A stretch of 57,327 nt of DNA from an uncultured Bacteroidota bacterium (GTDB lineage Bacteria; Bacteroidota; Bacteroidia; Bacteroidales; WCHB1-69): positions 1-57,327 of the forward strand of contig CADBTU010000101.1 in NCBI GenBank assembly GCA_902797625.1, in the 5' to 3' direction. This document shows positions 44,575 to 54,495 of this stretch, one piece after another (the first letter of the stretch is position 1; the number at the start of each line of letters is the position of its first letter). The position numbers and the translations under genes were made by a program. The notes beneath the pieces were generated by a model, which was not told the DNA's origin, made no database searches, and saw only the letters and a list, made by a program, of their open reading frames with translations.

Positions 44575-46226
44575 TATTGTTGCGGCGAGAGAATTTTGTT
44601 GTATCGATTTGAATCAAGAAGAATATTTTTTGCAATCTTGATATACTCGTCGTTATGCAAACTATTGATCAGTTTACCAGTAGAGTAGTAATATCTTGAA
44701 ACAATTTCTTGAGTTAGGTAATGTTTTATCTCATCTTTATTTTTTTTCAGTTCTATGTTTTTCAATAGTTCAATCTGTTTTTTGAGCTCATCAAGTGAAT
44801 TTTTAAGTTCATTGAGTTGGTTTTTCTCTTTAGCTATTTTAACAAGTTGATTATAAATATCTTCCACTGAGGATTCAAATTTAAAATCTCTATTTTCTAA
44901 AAACTGAAGAAATTCGTTATAGGTTGTTTCATCTATAGAGAAATCATTAGGATCACTAATTGAAGAATGTTTTGAGAAATATAGGTTTGCGAAGTCGAAA
45001 ATAGCGTAAGAGTTGATTAGTGAAGCGAGAATTTCAGACATTTCGTTTTCATCTACGAGAATATCAGGTTCTACACCACCTTTATCATAAACAACACGAT
45101 TATTCTTTGTTTTGTAAGCAATAGCCAATGAATCAGGTATATGAAAAGCACCTTTTGTTGTATCAGCACCAAAGTACTCAATATTCTGCACGCATCTGCC
45201 GCTTGGAATGTAGTATTTAGAAACAGTGATTTTCATACTTGTGTTATAATCCATCGGATAAACTTTTTGAACCAAACCTTTACCAAAAGTTTTCTTTCCT
45301 ACTATAACAGCGCGGTCGAGGTCTTGAAGAGCCCCTGAAAGGATTTCGGAGGCGGAAGCACTATTATCATTAACTAAAACCACAATAGGAATGTTTTTGT
45401 CGATAGGCGTGTTTTGAGTTTTGTAAGAGTTATTCATCTCAGAGATTTTACCTTTGGTTTCAACTATTTTAATATTTTGGTCAACAAAAAGATTGACAAT
45501 ATTTACCGCTTCATTGAGAAGTCCGCCGCCGTTGTCGCGAAGGTCAATGATAAGATATTTCATACCTTCGCCTTTTAGTTTGTTGTAAGCTTCAAAAACA
45601 TCTTTGCTTACAGTAGGTTCCATAAAAGTGCTAAGTTTAATATATCCAATATTGTTGTCTAAAATTCCTGAATATGGCACACAAGGAGTTTTGATTTTTT
45701 TACGTTTTATGCTGAAAACGTGTGTGGTTTTGTCGGTTTTGCGAAAAATTTCCACCTTACAAGTGCTGTTAGGTTCTCCTCTAAGCGACATTTTTACCTC
45801 TTCTGGAGTACGATTTTTGGTTGTTTTGCCATTAACGTTGATTACAATATCACCAACTTGCAAACCAGCTTCTAACGAGGGGCTATTTTCAGTTAAGTTA
45901 GTGATTACTAAATCGGTACCAATTTTTTCCATAGAGAGATCTATATCGCCATAGTCGCTTGATTGAAAAATACGCGCATCCTCAACCATTGATTCAGGAT
46001 AAAAAACTGTGTAAGGGTCTAAACTATTTAGCATAGCCTTAATAGCAGTTTGTGTTAAGTTTCCAGGAGATATTTCATCGGCATATTTGTCGTTTAGTTC
46101 ATTGAGAACACTAATAAAAATATCAACGTTTTTTGCTATTTCGAAGTCGTTTTGTGCAATAGTTATCTTAGAATTGCCTAAAAGAAGTGTTAAAAATGTA
46201 ATTGAGAGTATCTTTATTCTATTCAT
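44574..46226 (-). CDS. C-terminal processing protease, S41 family, with PDZ domain
   Basis: A 550-aa periplasmic protease of the CtpA/Prc type. A signal peptide is followed by an N-terminal helical region and a PDZ domain (about 85-165, SPSLEAGLQVGDIVINVNGK). The catalytic core has IIDLRDNGGGLLNEAV, the nucleophile in NDNSASASEILSGAL and the Lys in GKKTFGKGLVQ. A coiled-coil-like tail (residues about 455-505) follows. ATG 46226 is preferred to the TTG five codons upstream. It opens the six-gene run to murG. Confidence 0.93.
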   Translation of the reverse strand: MNRIKILSITFLTLLLGNSKITIAQNDFEIAKNVDIFISVLNELNDKYADEISPGNLTQTAIKAMLNSLDPYTVFYPESMVEDARIFQSSDYGDIDLSMEKIGTDLVITNLTENSPSLEAGLQVGDIVINVNGKTTKNRTPEEVKMSLRGEPNSTCKVEIFRKTDKTTHVFSIKRKKIKTPCVPYSGILDNNIGYIKLSTFMEPTVSKDVFEAYNKLKGEGMKYLIIDLRDNGGGLLNEAVNIVNLFVDQNIKIVETKGKISEMNNSYKTQNTPIDKNIPIVVLVNDNSASASEILSGALQDLDRAVIVGKKTFGKGLVQKVYPMDYNTSMKITVSKYYIPSGRCVQNIEYFGADTTKGAFHIPDSLAIAYKTKNNRVVYDKGGVEPDILVDENEMSEILASLINSYAIFDFANLYFSKHSSISDPNDFSIDETTYNEFLQFLENRDFKFESSVEDIYNQLVKIAKEKNQLNELKNSLDELKKQIELLKNIELKKNKDEIKHYLTQEIVSRYYYSTGKLINSLHNDEYIKIAKNILLDSNRYNKILSPQQ

Positions 46227-46275
46227 ATAAATTGGTATCAAAAAGTTTGATAAAAAACGTAATAAATTCGGACTG

Positions 46276-46283
46276 CAAAAATA
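46276..46283 (-). promoter_or_regulatory. ctp operon -7 box
   Basis: Minus-strand TATTTTTG, 49 bp before the ctp ATG. It is 20 bp from the + strand box of nrnA, giving compact divergent promoters. Confidence 0.5.
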
Positions 46284-46303
46284 ATAAAAACAAAGATTTT
46301 TTT

Positions 46304-46311
46304 TATCTTTG
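46304..46311 (+). promoter_or_regulatory. nrnA -7 box
   Basis: TATCTTTG, 20 bp before the TTG start of nrnA, so the predicted leader is only about 15 nt. No TTG at the -33 spacing. Confidence 0.5.
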
Positions 46312-46331
46312 CGCTTTCAAAATTCTCTGCA

Positions 46332-47345
46332 TTGGATACTAAAGATATACAACAGTTTAAGAATGCGCTAAAAAAGACAAAAACGATAACTATTGTTTTT
46401 CATTTCAACCCAGATGGAGACGCATTAGGAAGTGCATTGGCACTATATAATTATTTCAAAGATGCGAAATACGAAGTTTCAGTTATTTCGCCAAATCCAT
46501 TTCCAAGTTTTTTAGGATGGATGCCAGGTGCAGACAAGATAGTTGTTGCGCAAGAGAATTTAACCGAAGCGCGCAAACTTATCAAAAATGCTGATATTTT
46601 GTTTGTGGTTGATATGAACTCGCCGCGCCGCGCAGGACAAGATTTACAAAATGCTATTGTAAAAACTAATGCTTTTAAAGTTTTAATAGATCACCATGTT
46701 CAGCCTGAAATAAAGTGTGATATAATGTATTCTACAAATATGACAACTTCAGCATCAGAGCTTGTATTTAACTTTTTGTATAAGTTCTATTCTCCTCGAA
46801 AAAAAATAACCAAAGAGATAGCTGAGTGTTTATATGTTGGAGTAATTACCGACACAGGCTCAATGTCGTATTCATGTGATTATCCAGAATCATATAATGT
46901 CTTGCGAATACTTATATCGTCAGGTATCAATGGAGAGGAAATACACAGAAAAGTTTACGATAATTATACTGAAAGTAGGATGAAATTATTAGGACTTGCT
47001 TTGTCGCAACGTTTGGTGGTGATTCCTGAATTAGGTGTTTCTTATATGTATCTTACAAAGAAAGACCTTAAAGAAAATGGTTTTCAGATTGGCGACACAG
47101 AAGGATTTGTGAACTATGGTTTGTCGTTAGCCTCAGTCCACTATACAGCTTTTTTTACGGAGAGAGATAATAGAATTAGAGTTTCATTTCGTTCTAAGGG
47201 TATAGTTGATGTAAATGTTTTTGCTCGCAAATATTTTGAAGGCGGAGGACACGCTAACGCAGCTGGTGCGTTTTTCCATGGAACTATGGAAGAAGCTATT
47301 GCTCATTTCGAAAAATCAGTTCGTGAAAATGCAGCAATTCTTTAA
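46332..47345 (+). CDS. nrnA: Bifunctional oligoribonuclease / pAp phosphatase NrnA
   Basis: Degrades short oligoribonucleotides and 3'-phosphoadenosine 5'-phosphate. The 337-aa protein has the DHH motifs FHFNPDGDALGSALALY, VVDMNSPRR and VLIDHHVQPE, and the DHHA1 motif EGGGHANAAGAFF. The start is TTG at 46332, about 15-18 nt after the predicted transcription start, and no earlier in-frame ATG fits in the message. Its 3' end overlaps the next gene by 17 bp. Confidence 0.92.
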   Translation: MDTKDIQQFKNALKKTKTITIVFHFNPDGDALGSALALYNYFKDAKYEVSVISPNPFPSFLGWMPGADKIVVAQENLTEARKLIKNADILFVVDMNSPRRAGQDLQNAIVKTNAFKVLIDHHVQPEIKCDIMYSTNMTTSASELVFNFLYKFYSPRKKITKEIAECLYVGVITDTGSMSYSCDYPESYNVLRILISSGINGEEIHRKVYDNYTESRMKLLGLALSQRLVVIPELGVSYMYLTKKDLKENGFQIGDTEGFVNYGLSLASVHYTAFFTERDNRIRVSFRSKGIVDVNVFARKYFEGGGHANAAGAFFHGTMEEAIAHFEKSVRENAAIL

Positions 47346-47910
47346 AAAATACTTTGTTATATTTTTGGGATGTGCTTCTATGCTTATTTCGTGTAATAAC
47401 CATCCAACAGGTGTAGTGGTTAAAGACTCCGAAAATGTATCAGAAGATAAAACAGCACCATACGTAGAAGGCAATAAGAACATTATGCGTCGCGAAAACG
47501 AAGAGATGCAGATGTTTATTTCTCGATATGGTTTTCAAATGGAACGTAGCGGAACAGGATTGTATTACAAAATTATTGATGAAGGTGTAGGTAAAACCTT
47601 TGTAGAAGGCGATCGTGTTACTATGAAATATTCTACATTTCTACTTTCTGGTGAAAAAATATATGATTCTGACTCTCTTGGCATAAAATCATTTATCGTT
47701 AATAGATCAGAGGAAATTGATGCTTTGCACGAAATTTCTCATAAGTTAAGAAAAAATGCATCAGCAATTTTGGTTATACCTTCATATCTGGCGTATGGTG
47801 TTGCGGGTGATGGAGATAAAATTGCTGGTTTGCAACCACTTGTGATGACTGTTAGCGTTGTTGATAATTCAAAGTATAATCAGATTTCTCATATAGTTAA
47901 TTTTGATTAA
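47329..47910 (+). CDS. GldI-like FKBP peptidyl-prolyl isomerase lipoprotein
   Basis: A 193-aa predicted lipoprotein (signal ending MLISC, then NNHP) with an FKBP domain in the C-terminal half. Key stretches are GLYYKIIDEGVGKTFVEGD, FLLSGEKIYDSDSLG and SYLAYGVAGDGDKIAGLQP, which closely follow GldI, a gliding-associated prolyl isomerase. No other gld gene lies in the window, so a periplasmic folding role is safer than a motility role. The start overlaps nrnA by 17 bp; the longer open frame from 47215 lacks a signal peptide. Confidence 0.8.
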   Translation: MQQFFKKYFVIFLGCASMLISCNNHPTGVVVKDSENVSEDKTAPYVEGNKNIMRRENEEMQMFISRYGFQMERSGTGLYYKIIDEGVGKTFVEGDRVTMKYSTFLLSGEKIYDSDSLGIKSFIVNRSEEIDALHEISHKLRKNASAILVIPSYLAYGVAGDGDKIAGLQPLVMTVSVVDNSKYNQISHIVNFD

Positions 47911-47921
47911 TTTTTTTAATA

Positions 47922-48782
47922 ATGTTCAAGTTGTTCAAGTTGTCTCTGTTATCTATAGTGTTAATCTTGGGGTTTACTCAGATTTCATGTAATAAATATG
48001 ATGGTTTTAAGAAAGATTCATCAGGATTCTATTATAAACATTATGAGCAGCATAACGACTTACCTAAGCCTGATATAGGAGATTTTGTTGAGATAAATAT
48101 TGCTTTCTATACTCGAAATCAGGAGCTTTCCCCAATGACTTTAAATAGTATGACTATTGATGAAAGTCTATATAGAGGAGATCTTTATGAAGCTTTGAAG
48201 AAAATGCATCTCGGAGATAGTGCTACATTTATATTCAAGGGGAGAAAATTATATGAAGAGTTTTTGAATATGGGCGATTACCCTTACGGGAATGAACCTA
48301 TCTTTGCAGATGTTAAGATGCGAAAGGTAATGTCTCGGAGTAAGATTGAACTTGCTGAGGAGAATTATAAAGAGAATAAAAAACGAATGCGTCAAATTGA
48401 AGATTCTATTATTTTAGACTATGTTGTAGAGCATAGAATAGAGCTTAAGAAAAATGGAATCTACAGAATTGTAAATAGAAAAACTGATGGAGAAAAACCC
48501 AGTAAGGGTAATACTGTAGAGATTTTATATCATTCATATTTTCTTGATGGTAGAGAATATGAGAGCGTAATAGATCCCAACAATCCTTGTCGTTTTGAAA
48601 TAGGAAAAGGACAAGTAGCATTAGGTGTAGAAGAAGTTATTCAAGAGATAAGATTAGGGGAAGACGTTACGTGTGTAATACCGTCACGCAAGGCCTTTGG
48701 GGAATTGGGTAGCGAACAGTTAAAAATTCCTCCTTATACTCCTATGGTTTATAGAATTGAACTTTTGCGAATCCTCAAATAA
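47922..48782 (+). CDS. Lipoprotein with two FKBP-like domains
   Basis: A 286-aa predicted lipoprotein (signal ending TQISC, then NKYDG). Residues about 30-135 look like a diverged FKBP domain (DIGDFVEINIAFYTRN, LHLGDSATF-like KKMHLGDSATFIF). A charged linker (about 140-175) follows, and a second FKBP domain occupies about 180-286 (KGNTVEILYHSYFLDGREYE, IRLGEDVTCVIPSRKAFGELG). The second domain is better conserved. It lies 11 bp after the GldI-like gene, so the pair likely works together as periplasmic folding factors. Confidence 0.72.
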   Translation: MFKLFKLSLLSIVLILGFTQISCNKYDGFKKDSSGFYYKHYEQHNDLPKPDIGDFVEINIAFYTRNQELSPMTLNSMTIDESLYRGDLYEALKKMHLGDSATFIFKGRKLYEEFLNMGDYPYGNEPIFADVKMRKVMSRSKIELAEENYKENKKRMRQIEDSIILDYVVEHRIELKKNGIYRIVNRKTDGEKPSKGNTVEILYHSYFLDGREYESVIDPNNPCRFEIGKGQVALGVEEVIQEIRLGEDVTCVIPSRKAFGELGSEQLKIPPYTPMVYRIELLRILK

Positions 48783-48793
48783 TAGTTTTTTTG

Positions 48794-48801
48794 TATATTC
48801 G
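48794..48801 (+). promoter_or_regulatory. eno -7-like box
   Basis: TATATTCG, one base off TAnnTTTG, 38 bp before the eno ATG; no well-spaced TTG. Confidence 0.35.
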
Positions 48802-48827
48802 CGCCGTTTTTATATAATCAACATTAA

Positions 48828-50129
<1,302 letters not shown>

Positions 50130-50155
50130 AATATTTTAATACAAAATATTATTTG

Positions 50156-50187
50156 GGCAGTCAAGTGAAATTGGCTGCCTTTTTTTC
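50156..50187 (+). terminator. eno terminator
   Basis: GGCAGTCAA pairs with TTGGCTGCC (one T-G wobble), a 9-bp stem with a 6-nt loop, followed by TTTTTTTT. It lies 26 bp after the eno stop. Confidence 0.85.
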
Positions 50188-50198
50188 GTAATAATTTG

Positions 50199-50206
50199 TA
50201 TTTTTG
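50199..50206 (+). promoter_or_regulatory. -7 box of the SemiSWEET-like gene
   Basis: TATTTTTG, 20 bp before the ATG and immediately after the eno terminator. Confidence 0.5.
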
Positions 50207-50226
50207 CCGCTGTTTTGTAAAACGTT

Positions 50227-50511
50227 ATGAATGTAAGTGTTTTTGAAATCTTAATGCTGTTGTGTTTTGCCTGTAGTTGGCCAGTGTCAATTGCTAAAGC
50301 TCTTAAAACAAAAGTTGTTATAGGCAAAAGTCCTATCTTTATGGGAATAATTATAGTGGGTTATCTGTTCGGTATTATCCACAAATTGCTATATAGTAAC
50401 GATTGTGTGGTCTATTTGTACCTATTTAATCTTTTGATAGTTTCATTCGATCTTTTTTTGTATTTTAAATATATCGGGCAAAATCGCCGCGATTTGAAAT
50501 CTTCACAATAG
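50227..50511 (+). CDS. Small three-TM protein resembling SemiSWEET/PQ-loop transporters
   Basis: A 94-aa membrane protein with three predicted TM helices (about residues 4-22, 33-52 and 60-80). The first helix ends in SWPVSIAKALKTK and is followed by GKSPIFMG, then GYLFGIIHKLLY. The WP-S-x-x-K-x(6-8)-GKS pattern is like the PQ-loop of SemiSWEET sugar carriers with Trp-Pro in place of Pro-Gln. SemiSWEETs are of the same size and act as dimers. Substrate is unknown. It is 5 bp before the CNNM gene and likely co-transcribed. Confidence 0.6.
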   Translation: MNVSVFEILMLLCFACSWPVSIAKALKTKVVIGKSPIFMGIIIVGYLFGIIHKLLYSNDCVVYLYLFNLLIVSFDLFLYFKYIGQNRRDLKSSQ

Positions 50512-50516
50512 ATACA

Positions 50517-51791
50517 ATGATACGACTTCTCATTATTTTTATCTTGATACTAATCAACGGTTTTTTTTCTATGAGCGAGATTGCTATGGTCTCGTTCAAG
50601 AAAGTTCGTATTGATAAATATGGTGATAAACATAAGAAAGCGGTTGCTATAGCTCATAAATTGCAAGAAAAGCAGGAGGAGTTTTTGGCTTCAATACAAG
50701 TTTGTATTACTTTGGTTGGACTTTTAACTGGTTTTATTGGTGGGTCGGCTATAGCTGTTTATTTGGAACCACTTCTTCTCCTGACAGGAATTGGTGTTGC
50801 CGCCGCTAAATCTGTAGCAATAGTTTTGAGCATATCTGTCATAACATTTTTTGCGATAGTGCTCGGCGAACTTGTTCCTAAAACAATCGGGTTGTCAAAA
50901 CCTGAACGCGTTGCTATTGCTGTTGCACCAGTGATGAATTTTATACGTAAACTTTTTAAACCTATCGTAAAAATTTTGTCATTTACCACATCTCTGATTG
51001 ATAAAATGTTAGGAATTAAAATTATAGATGAACACCTAACAGAAGATGAACTTTTAGATATTATTAAAGAAGCTGGTGAGGCTGAGGTAATAGAAGAAGA
51101 ACAAAGTGAACTTCATGAAAATATTTTCTCTTTTTCCGATAAACGTGCTATACATATTATGACACATCGGTCTGAAATTGAATGGATTGATGTTAATTTA
51201 GATTTTGATAATTTTATACAACAACTTTATGATTTTTCTTTTAGTAAAATATTGGTTTGTGATAAACATGTAGAAAACTATATAGGTGTGCTGAATGTGA
51301 AAGATTATTTCAAAGAGTTGTATCTTAAAAATGATGTGGATTTACGTTCTATGTTAGATATACCTTTAGTCTTCTCTGAAAATACTGATGCTCAAGATAT
51401 TCTCACAGAATTTAGAAAATCACAATACTATTTTGGAATTGTGGTAGATGAGTTTGGTGAGCTGGCGGGAATTGTTACTATGCACGATATTCTTGAAAAT
51501 ATTGTAGGTGATGTTCCTGAAGAGGAAGAAGTTGTTGAACCAGATGTTGTTGAGTCAGATGATGAAACTTTCTTAGTTCGTGGAGATGCTAATATTGACG
51601 TTCTTACAGACGTAATTGAAGATTATGATGTAAATTATGATGAAATTGATTATTCAACAGTTGCAGGTTTTGCTGTAGATCATTTCGAAACTATCCCAAA
51701 AGAGGGAGATTATTTTGAATTTCTGGGTTATACTATCGAAATTGCCAAGATGGATCATAATAGAATAGAACTTGTTAGAGTTAAAAAATAA
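50517..51791 (+). CDS. CNNM/CorC-type membrane protein (hemolysin family)
   Basis: A 424-aa inner-membrane protein: N-terminal DUF21/CNNM domain with four TM segments (NGFFSMSEIAMVSFKKVR, GELVPKTIGLSKPERVA), a cytosolic CBS pair (about 215-335, with GIVTMHDILENIVGD) and a C-terminal CorC/HlyC domain (about 345-424). The family is linked to Mg/Co efflux or homeostasis; the old hemolysin name is misleading. It is complete. Confidence 0.88.
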   Translation: MIRLLIIFILILINGFFSMSEIAMVSFKKVRIDKYGDKHKKAVAIAHKLQEKQEEFLASIQVCITLVGLLTGFIGGSAIAVYLEPLLLLTGIGVAAAKSVAIVLSISVITFFAIVLGELVPKTIGLSKPERVAIAVAPVMNFIRKLFKPIVKILSFTTSLIDKMLGIKIIDEHLTEDELLDIIKEAGEAEVIEEEQSELHENIFSFSDKRAIHIMTHRSEIEWIDVNLDFDNFIQQLYDFSFSKILVCDKHVENYIGVLNVKDYFKELYLKNDVDLRSMLDIPLVFSENTDAQDILTEFRKSQYYFGIVVDEFGELAGIVTMHDILENIVGDVPEEEEVVEPDVVESDDETFLVRGDANIDVLTDVIEDYDVNYDEIDYSTVAGFAVDHFETIPKEGDYFEFLGYTIEIAKMDHNRIELVRVKK

Positions 51792-51848
51792 CAAACGATT
51801 GTTGAAAAAATAGTTAAATTTATTACTGCTTTAAGATGATTATTATAT

Positions 51849-51856
51849 TATCTTTG
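51849..51856 (+). promoter_or_regulatory. comEA-like gene -7 box
   Basis: TATCTTTG ending 4 bp before the ATG at 51861. If used, the transcript would be leaderless or nearly so. Confidence 0.45.
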
Positions 51857-51860
51857 CAGA

Positions 51861-52529
51861 ATGAAAACAAAATTAAGATTTACTCGAGGAGAATTGATGG
51901 CGGTTCTTTTTATGCTTGTGATAATATTGTCAAGCAATATTGTCTATTATTTTTACAAGCCGAATCCAAAAATTGGAGTTAAAATGGATGAATATGCTTT
52001 GATTTTTGAGGAGATAGTTAAAACTCAAAAATTCATTGAGGACTCGATTGCAGATAGCAGGTTAAAGGGTAGATTTTTTACTGATTCTGTGCCAAAATTA
52101 GAGAGGAAATCAAAGCAAAAAATGTACGAAATAGTAAAGTTAGATGTTAATACTTGTGATACAAACGATTTGGTTGTCGTTCCCCAGTTTGGTTCAAAAC
52201 GAGCTTTAAAATTGGTTGAATATAGAGATCGACTTGGAGGATTCTATTCTCTATCTCAACTTCAAGAAATTTATATATTACAAAATATTGATACAAATCG
52301 ACTGAAAGAGTTTTTGTATTGTAAGAGTGAAAAAATTAGGAAAATAAACATTAACACAGCATCATATAAAGAGATGGTAGCTCATCCTTATCTTGACAGT
52401 TACCTTACGAAGATGATATTAAAGCACCGAGAAACGAAAGGAATAATAAAAGATTTAGATGAGTTACAAGAGATAACTCATGCATATCCTGAGCTTATCA
52501 ATAGATTAAGTTACTATGTTTGTTTTTGA
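51861..52529 (+). CDS. ComEA-like helix-hairpin-helix protein
   Basis: A 222-aa protein with one N-terminal TM segment (about residues 13-32) and helix-hairpin-helix repeats. The first is VKLDVNTCDTNDLVVVPQFG with GGFYSLSQLQEI; the second is ININTASYKEMVAHPYL with IKDLDELQEI. ComEA proteins bind incoming DNA in the periplasm during natural uptake, and this membrane-anchored, two-HhH form is common in Bacteroidota. No other competence gene is near, so a DNA-uptake role is inferred from the family. Confidence 0.78.
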   Translation: MKTKLRFTRGELMAVLFMLVIILSSNIVYYFYKPNPKIGVKMDEYALIFEEIVKTQKFIEDSIADSRLKGRFFTDSVPKLERKSKQKMYEIVKLDVNTCDTNDLVVVPQFGSKRALKLVEYRDRLGGFYSLSQLQEIYILQNIDTNRLKEFLYCKSEKIRKININTASYKEMVAHPYLDSYLTKMILKHRETKGIIKDLDELQEITHAYPELINRLSYYVCF

Positions 52530-52554
52530 TTATTTTTGTTTATTAAGATGACAA

Positions 52555-54480
52555 CTATTCGTCGCTCAAATTGAGCCATTCAGTCTCTTTTTCTTCAATC
52601 TTATTTTTAACAGATTGATATTCTTGATATAATAATCCAGAAGCAATATCGTCAGCATTATTTTCAGGGTCGGCAAGACGAGCTTCTAATGTGTTTAATT
52701 TTTCCTGAAGAATTAAAATCTCATCTTCTATTTTTTTTAGTTTGTTTTTTCTTTTTCTATCTTCAGCGTCGCGTTGTTTTTTCTCTTCCCATTGTTCTTT
52801 ATTAGAATTTTTAATTGTAGTTTGTTTTTTTTCTGCAATATTTCTACCAGAAAGAACGTTAAGAGATTCAATTTTTCTTTGATTAAGAAAGTTATAAACA
52901 TCACCTGAGAAAGGATTTATCTTATGTTCTTTAAATTCATAGACTTTAGAGGTCAATCCTTGCAGGAAATCACGATCATGTGAAACCAAAATCAAGCTTC
53001 CTTCATATTGTAGAAGTGCGTTTTTTAGAACATCTTTTGAGGGCATATCGAGGTGATTTGTAGGCTCATCAAGAATCAGAAGATTAAAAGGAGATAGTAG
53101 AAGTTTAGCAATAGCAAGACGCGCTTTTTCACCGCCCGAAAGAACTTTCACTTTCTTTTCAGTGTCTTCCGTATCAAATAAAAAGCTTCCCAACATAGTT
53201 CTAATCTTAGGTCGAATATCGCCTACAGCGACGTCATCAATAGTTTCAAAGACAGTTTTTTCTGGGTTTAGTAATTGGGCTTGATTTTGGGCGTAGTAGC
53301 CAGACACAACGTTGTGTCCCAATGAAATATAACCATTTTCAGGTATTAGGGAGCCTACAATTGCTTTAACCATCGTTGATTTTCCCTCTCCGTTGCGTCC
53401 CACAAAAGCAACGCGCTCACCTCTTTCTAATCGAAACTCTATATTATTTAGCACGTTGGGTTTAGATTCATACCCCAAAGAGAGCTCTTTAGCTTCAACC
53501 ACAACTAAGCCAGAATGTGGTGCGGGAGGAAATTTAAAAGAGATTGCGGAGTTATCATAATCATCAACTTCAACACGGTCCATCTTTTCGAGCATCTTTA
53601 TTCTACTTTGAACCTGAGCAGATTTTGTAGCTTTATATCTAAATCTTTCAATAAAACGTTCTATACGTGCGATTTCTTTTTGTTGGTTTGCGTATGCAGA
53701 TTGTTGGTTTTCAATACGTTCGAGTCGTTGTTCTACGTATTGAGAATAACTACATTTGTAATCCTGAATACTTCCTAAAGTTATTTCAATAGTTCTGTTT
53801 GTAACTTTGTCTAAGAAAGCTCTGTCGTGAGATACTAAAATAACACATCCGTCGTAAGTTGCCAAATAATCTTCTAACCATTGAATAGATTCAATATCCA
53901 AGTGGTTTGTTGGTTCGTCGAGTAAAATGATTTCTGGTTTTTGAAGAAGGATTTTAGCAAGGCAGACGCGCATTTGCCAACCGTTGCTAAATTCAGACAT
54001 ATTCTTGAAAAATTCATCTCTAAGAAACCCCATACCAAGTAAAACTTTCTCAGTATCAGCCTCTTTTGAACTGCCTCCTAAATTCACGTAATTATCATTC
54101 AAGTCTGATATTTTTTGAGTCAGTTTAGAGTATTCTTCAGAATGATAATCGTCTCTATTAGAGAGTTCGGTGGTTAATTTTGATATTTCAGTTTCAATAC
54201 TATTAAGTTCTTTGAAGGCCGACAAAGCCTCGTCCCAAACAGTAAGTTGTGATGTGCCAGCAAGCTCCTGAGGTAGGTATCCGATACGGTACCCCGAAGT
54301 AATTACCATAGAGCCAGAAGCTGGTTCAAGATCGCGATTTATAATTTTCAACAAAGTTGATTTTCCCGCCCCATTATGCCCTACAAGTCCAATTCTATCT
54401 CTATCTCCGACCGTAAAAGAGACATCTTTAAATAGAAAATCTCCAGTAAAATTGACTGAAAGTTTGTTGATTTGAATCAT
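52555..54480 (-). CDS. ABC-F family ATPase
   Basis: A 641-aa protein with two ABC cassettes and no membrane domain, the ABC-F design of ribosome-acting ATPases (Uup/EttA group). Cassette 1 has GHNGAGKSTLLKI, the signature FSNGWQMRV and ILLDEPTNHLDIES; cassette 2 has GRNGEGKSTMV, LSGGEKARLAIAKL and LILDEPTNHLDMPS. The interdomain linker (about 240-315) and a C-terminal coiled coil (about 565-641) match Uup-type members. It might affect translation or give ribosome protection, but housekeeping is likelier given its place behind ftsW (15 bp). Confidence 0.9.
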   Translation of the reverse strand: MIQINKLSVNFTGDFLFKDVSFTVGDRDRIGLVGHNGAGKSTLLKIINRDLEPASGSMVITSGYRIGYLPQELAGTSQLTVWDEALSAFKELNSIETEISKLTTELSNRDDYHSEEYSKLTQKISDLNDNYVNLGGSSKEADTEKVLLGMGFLRDEFFKNMSEFSNGWQMRVCLAKILLQKPEIILLDEPTNHLDIESIQWLEDYLATYDGCVILVSHDRAFLDKVTNRTIEITLGSIQDYKCSYSQYVEQRLERIENQQSAYANQQKEIARIERFIERFRYKATKSAQVQSRIKMLEKMDRVEVDDYDNSAISFKFPPAPHSGLVVVEAKELSLGYESKPNVLNNIEFRLERGERVAFVGRNGEGKSTMVKAIVGSLIPENGYISLGHNVVSGYYAQNQAQLLNPEKTVFETIDDVAVGDIRPKIRTMLGSFLFDTEDTEKKVKVLSGGEKARLAIAKLLLSPFNLLILDEPTNHLDMPSKDVLKNALLQYEGSLILVSHDRDFLQGLTSKVYEFKEHKINPFSGDVYNFLNQRKIESLNVLSGRNIAEKKQTTIKNSNKEQWEEKKQRDAEDRKRKNKLKKIEDEILILQEKLNTLEARLADPENNADDIASGLLYQEYQSVKNKIEEKETEWLNLSDE

Positions 54481-54495
54481 AGAAGAAGAGAGAAA

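Noticed and set aside
46237..46253. Small palindrome TATCAAA-AAG-TTTGATA upstream of ctp
   Set aside because: Only 7 bp arms in AT-rich DNA; expected by chance in a window of this size.
47215..47328. Earlier start for the GldI-like gene inside nrnA
   Set aside because: It is a shadow of the nrnA 3' end; the signal peptide begins at ATG 47329.
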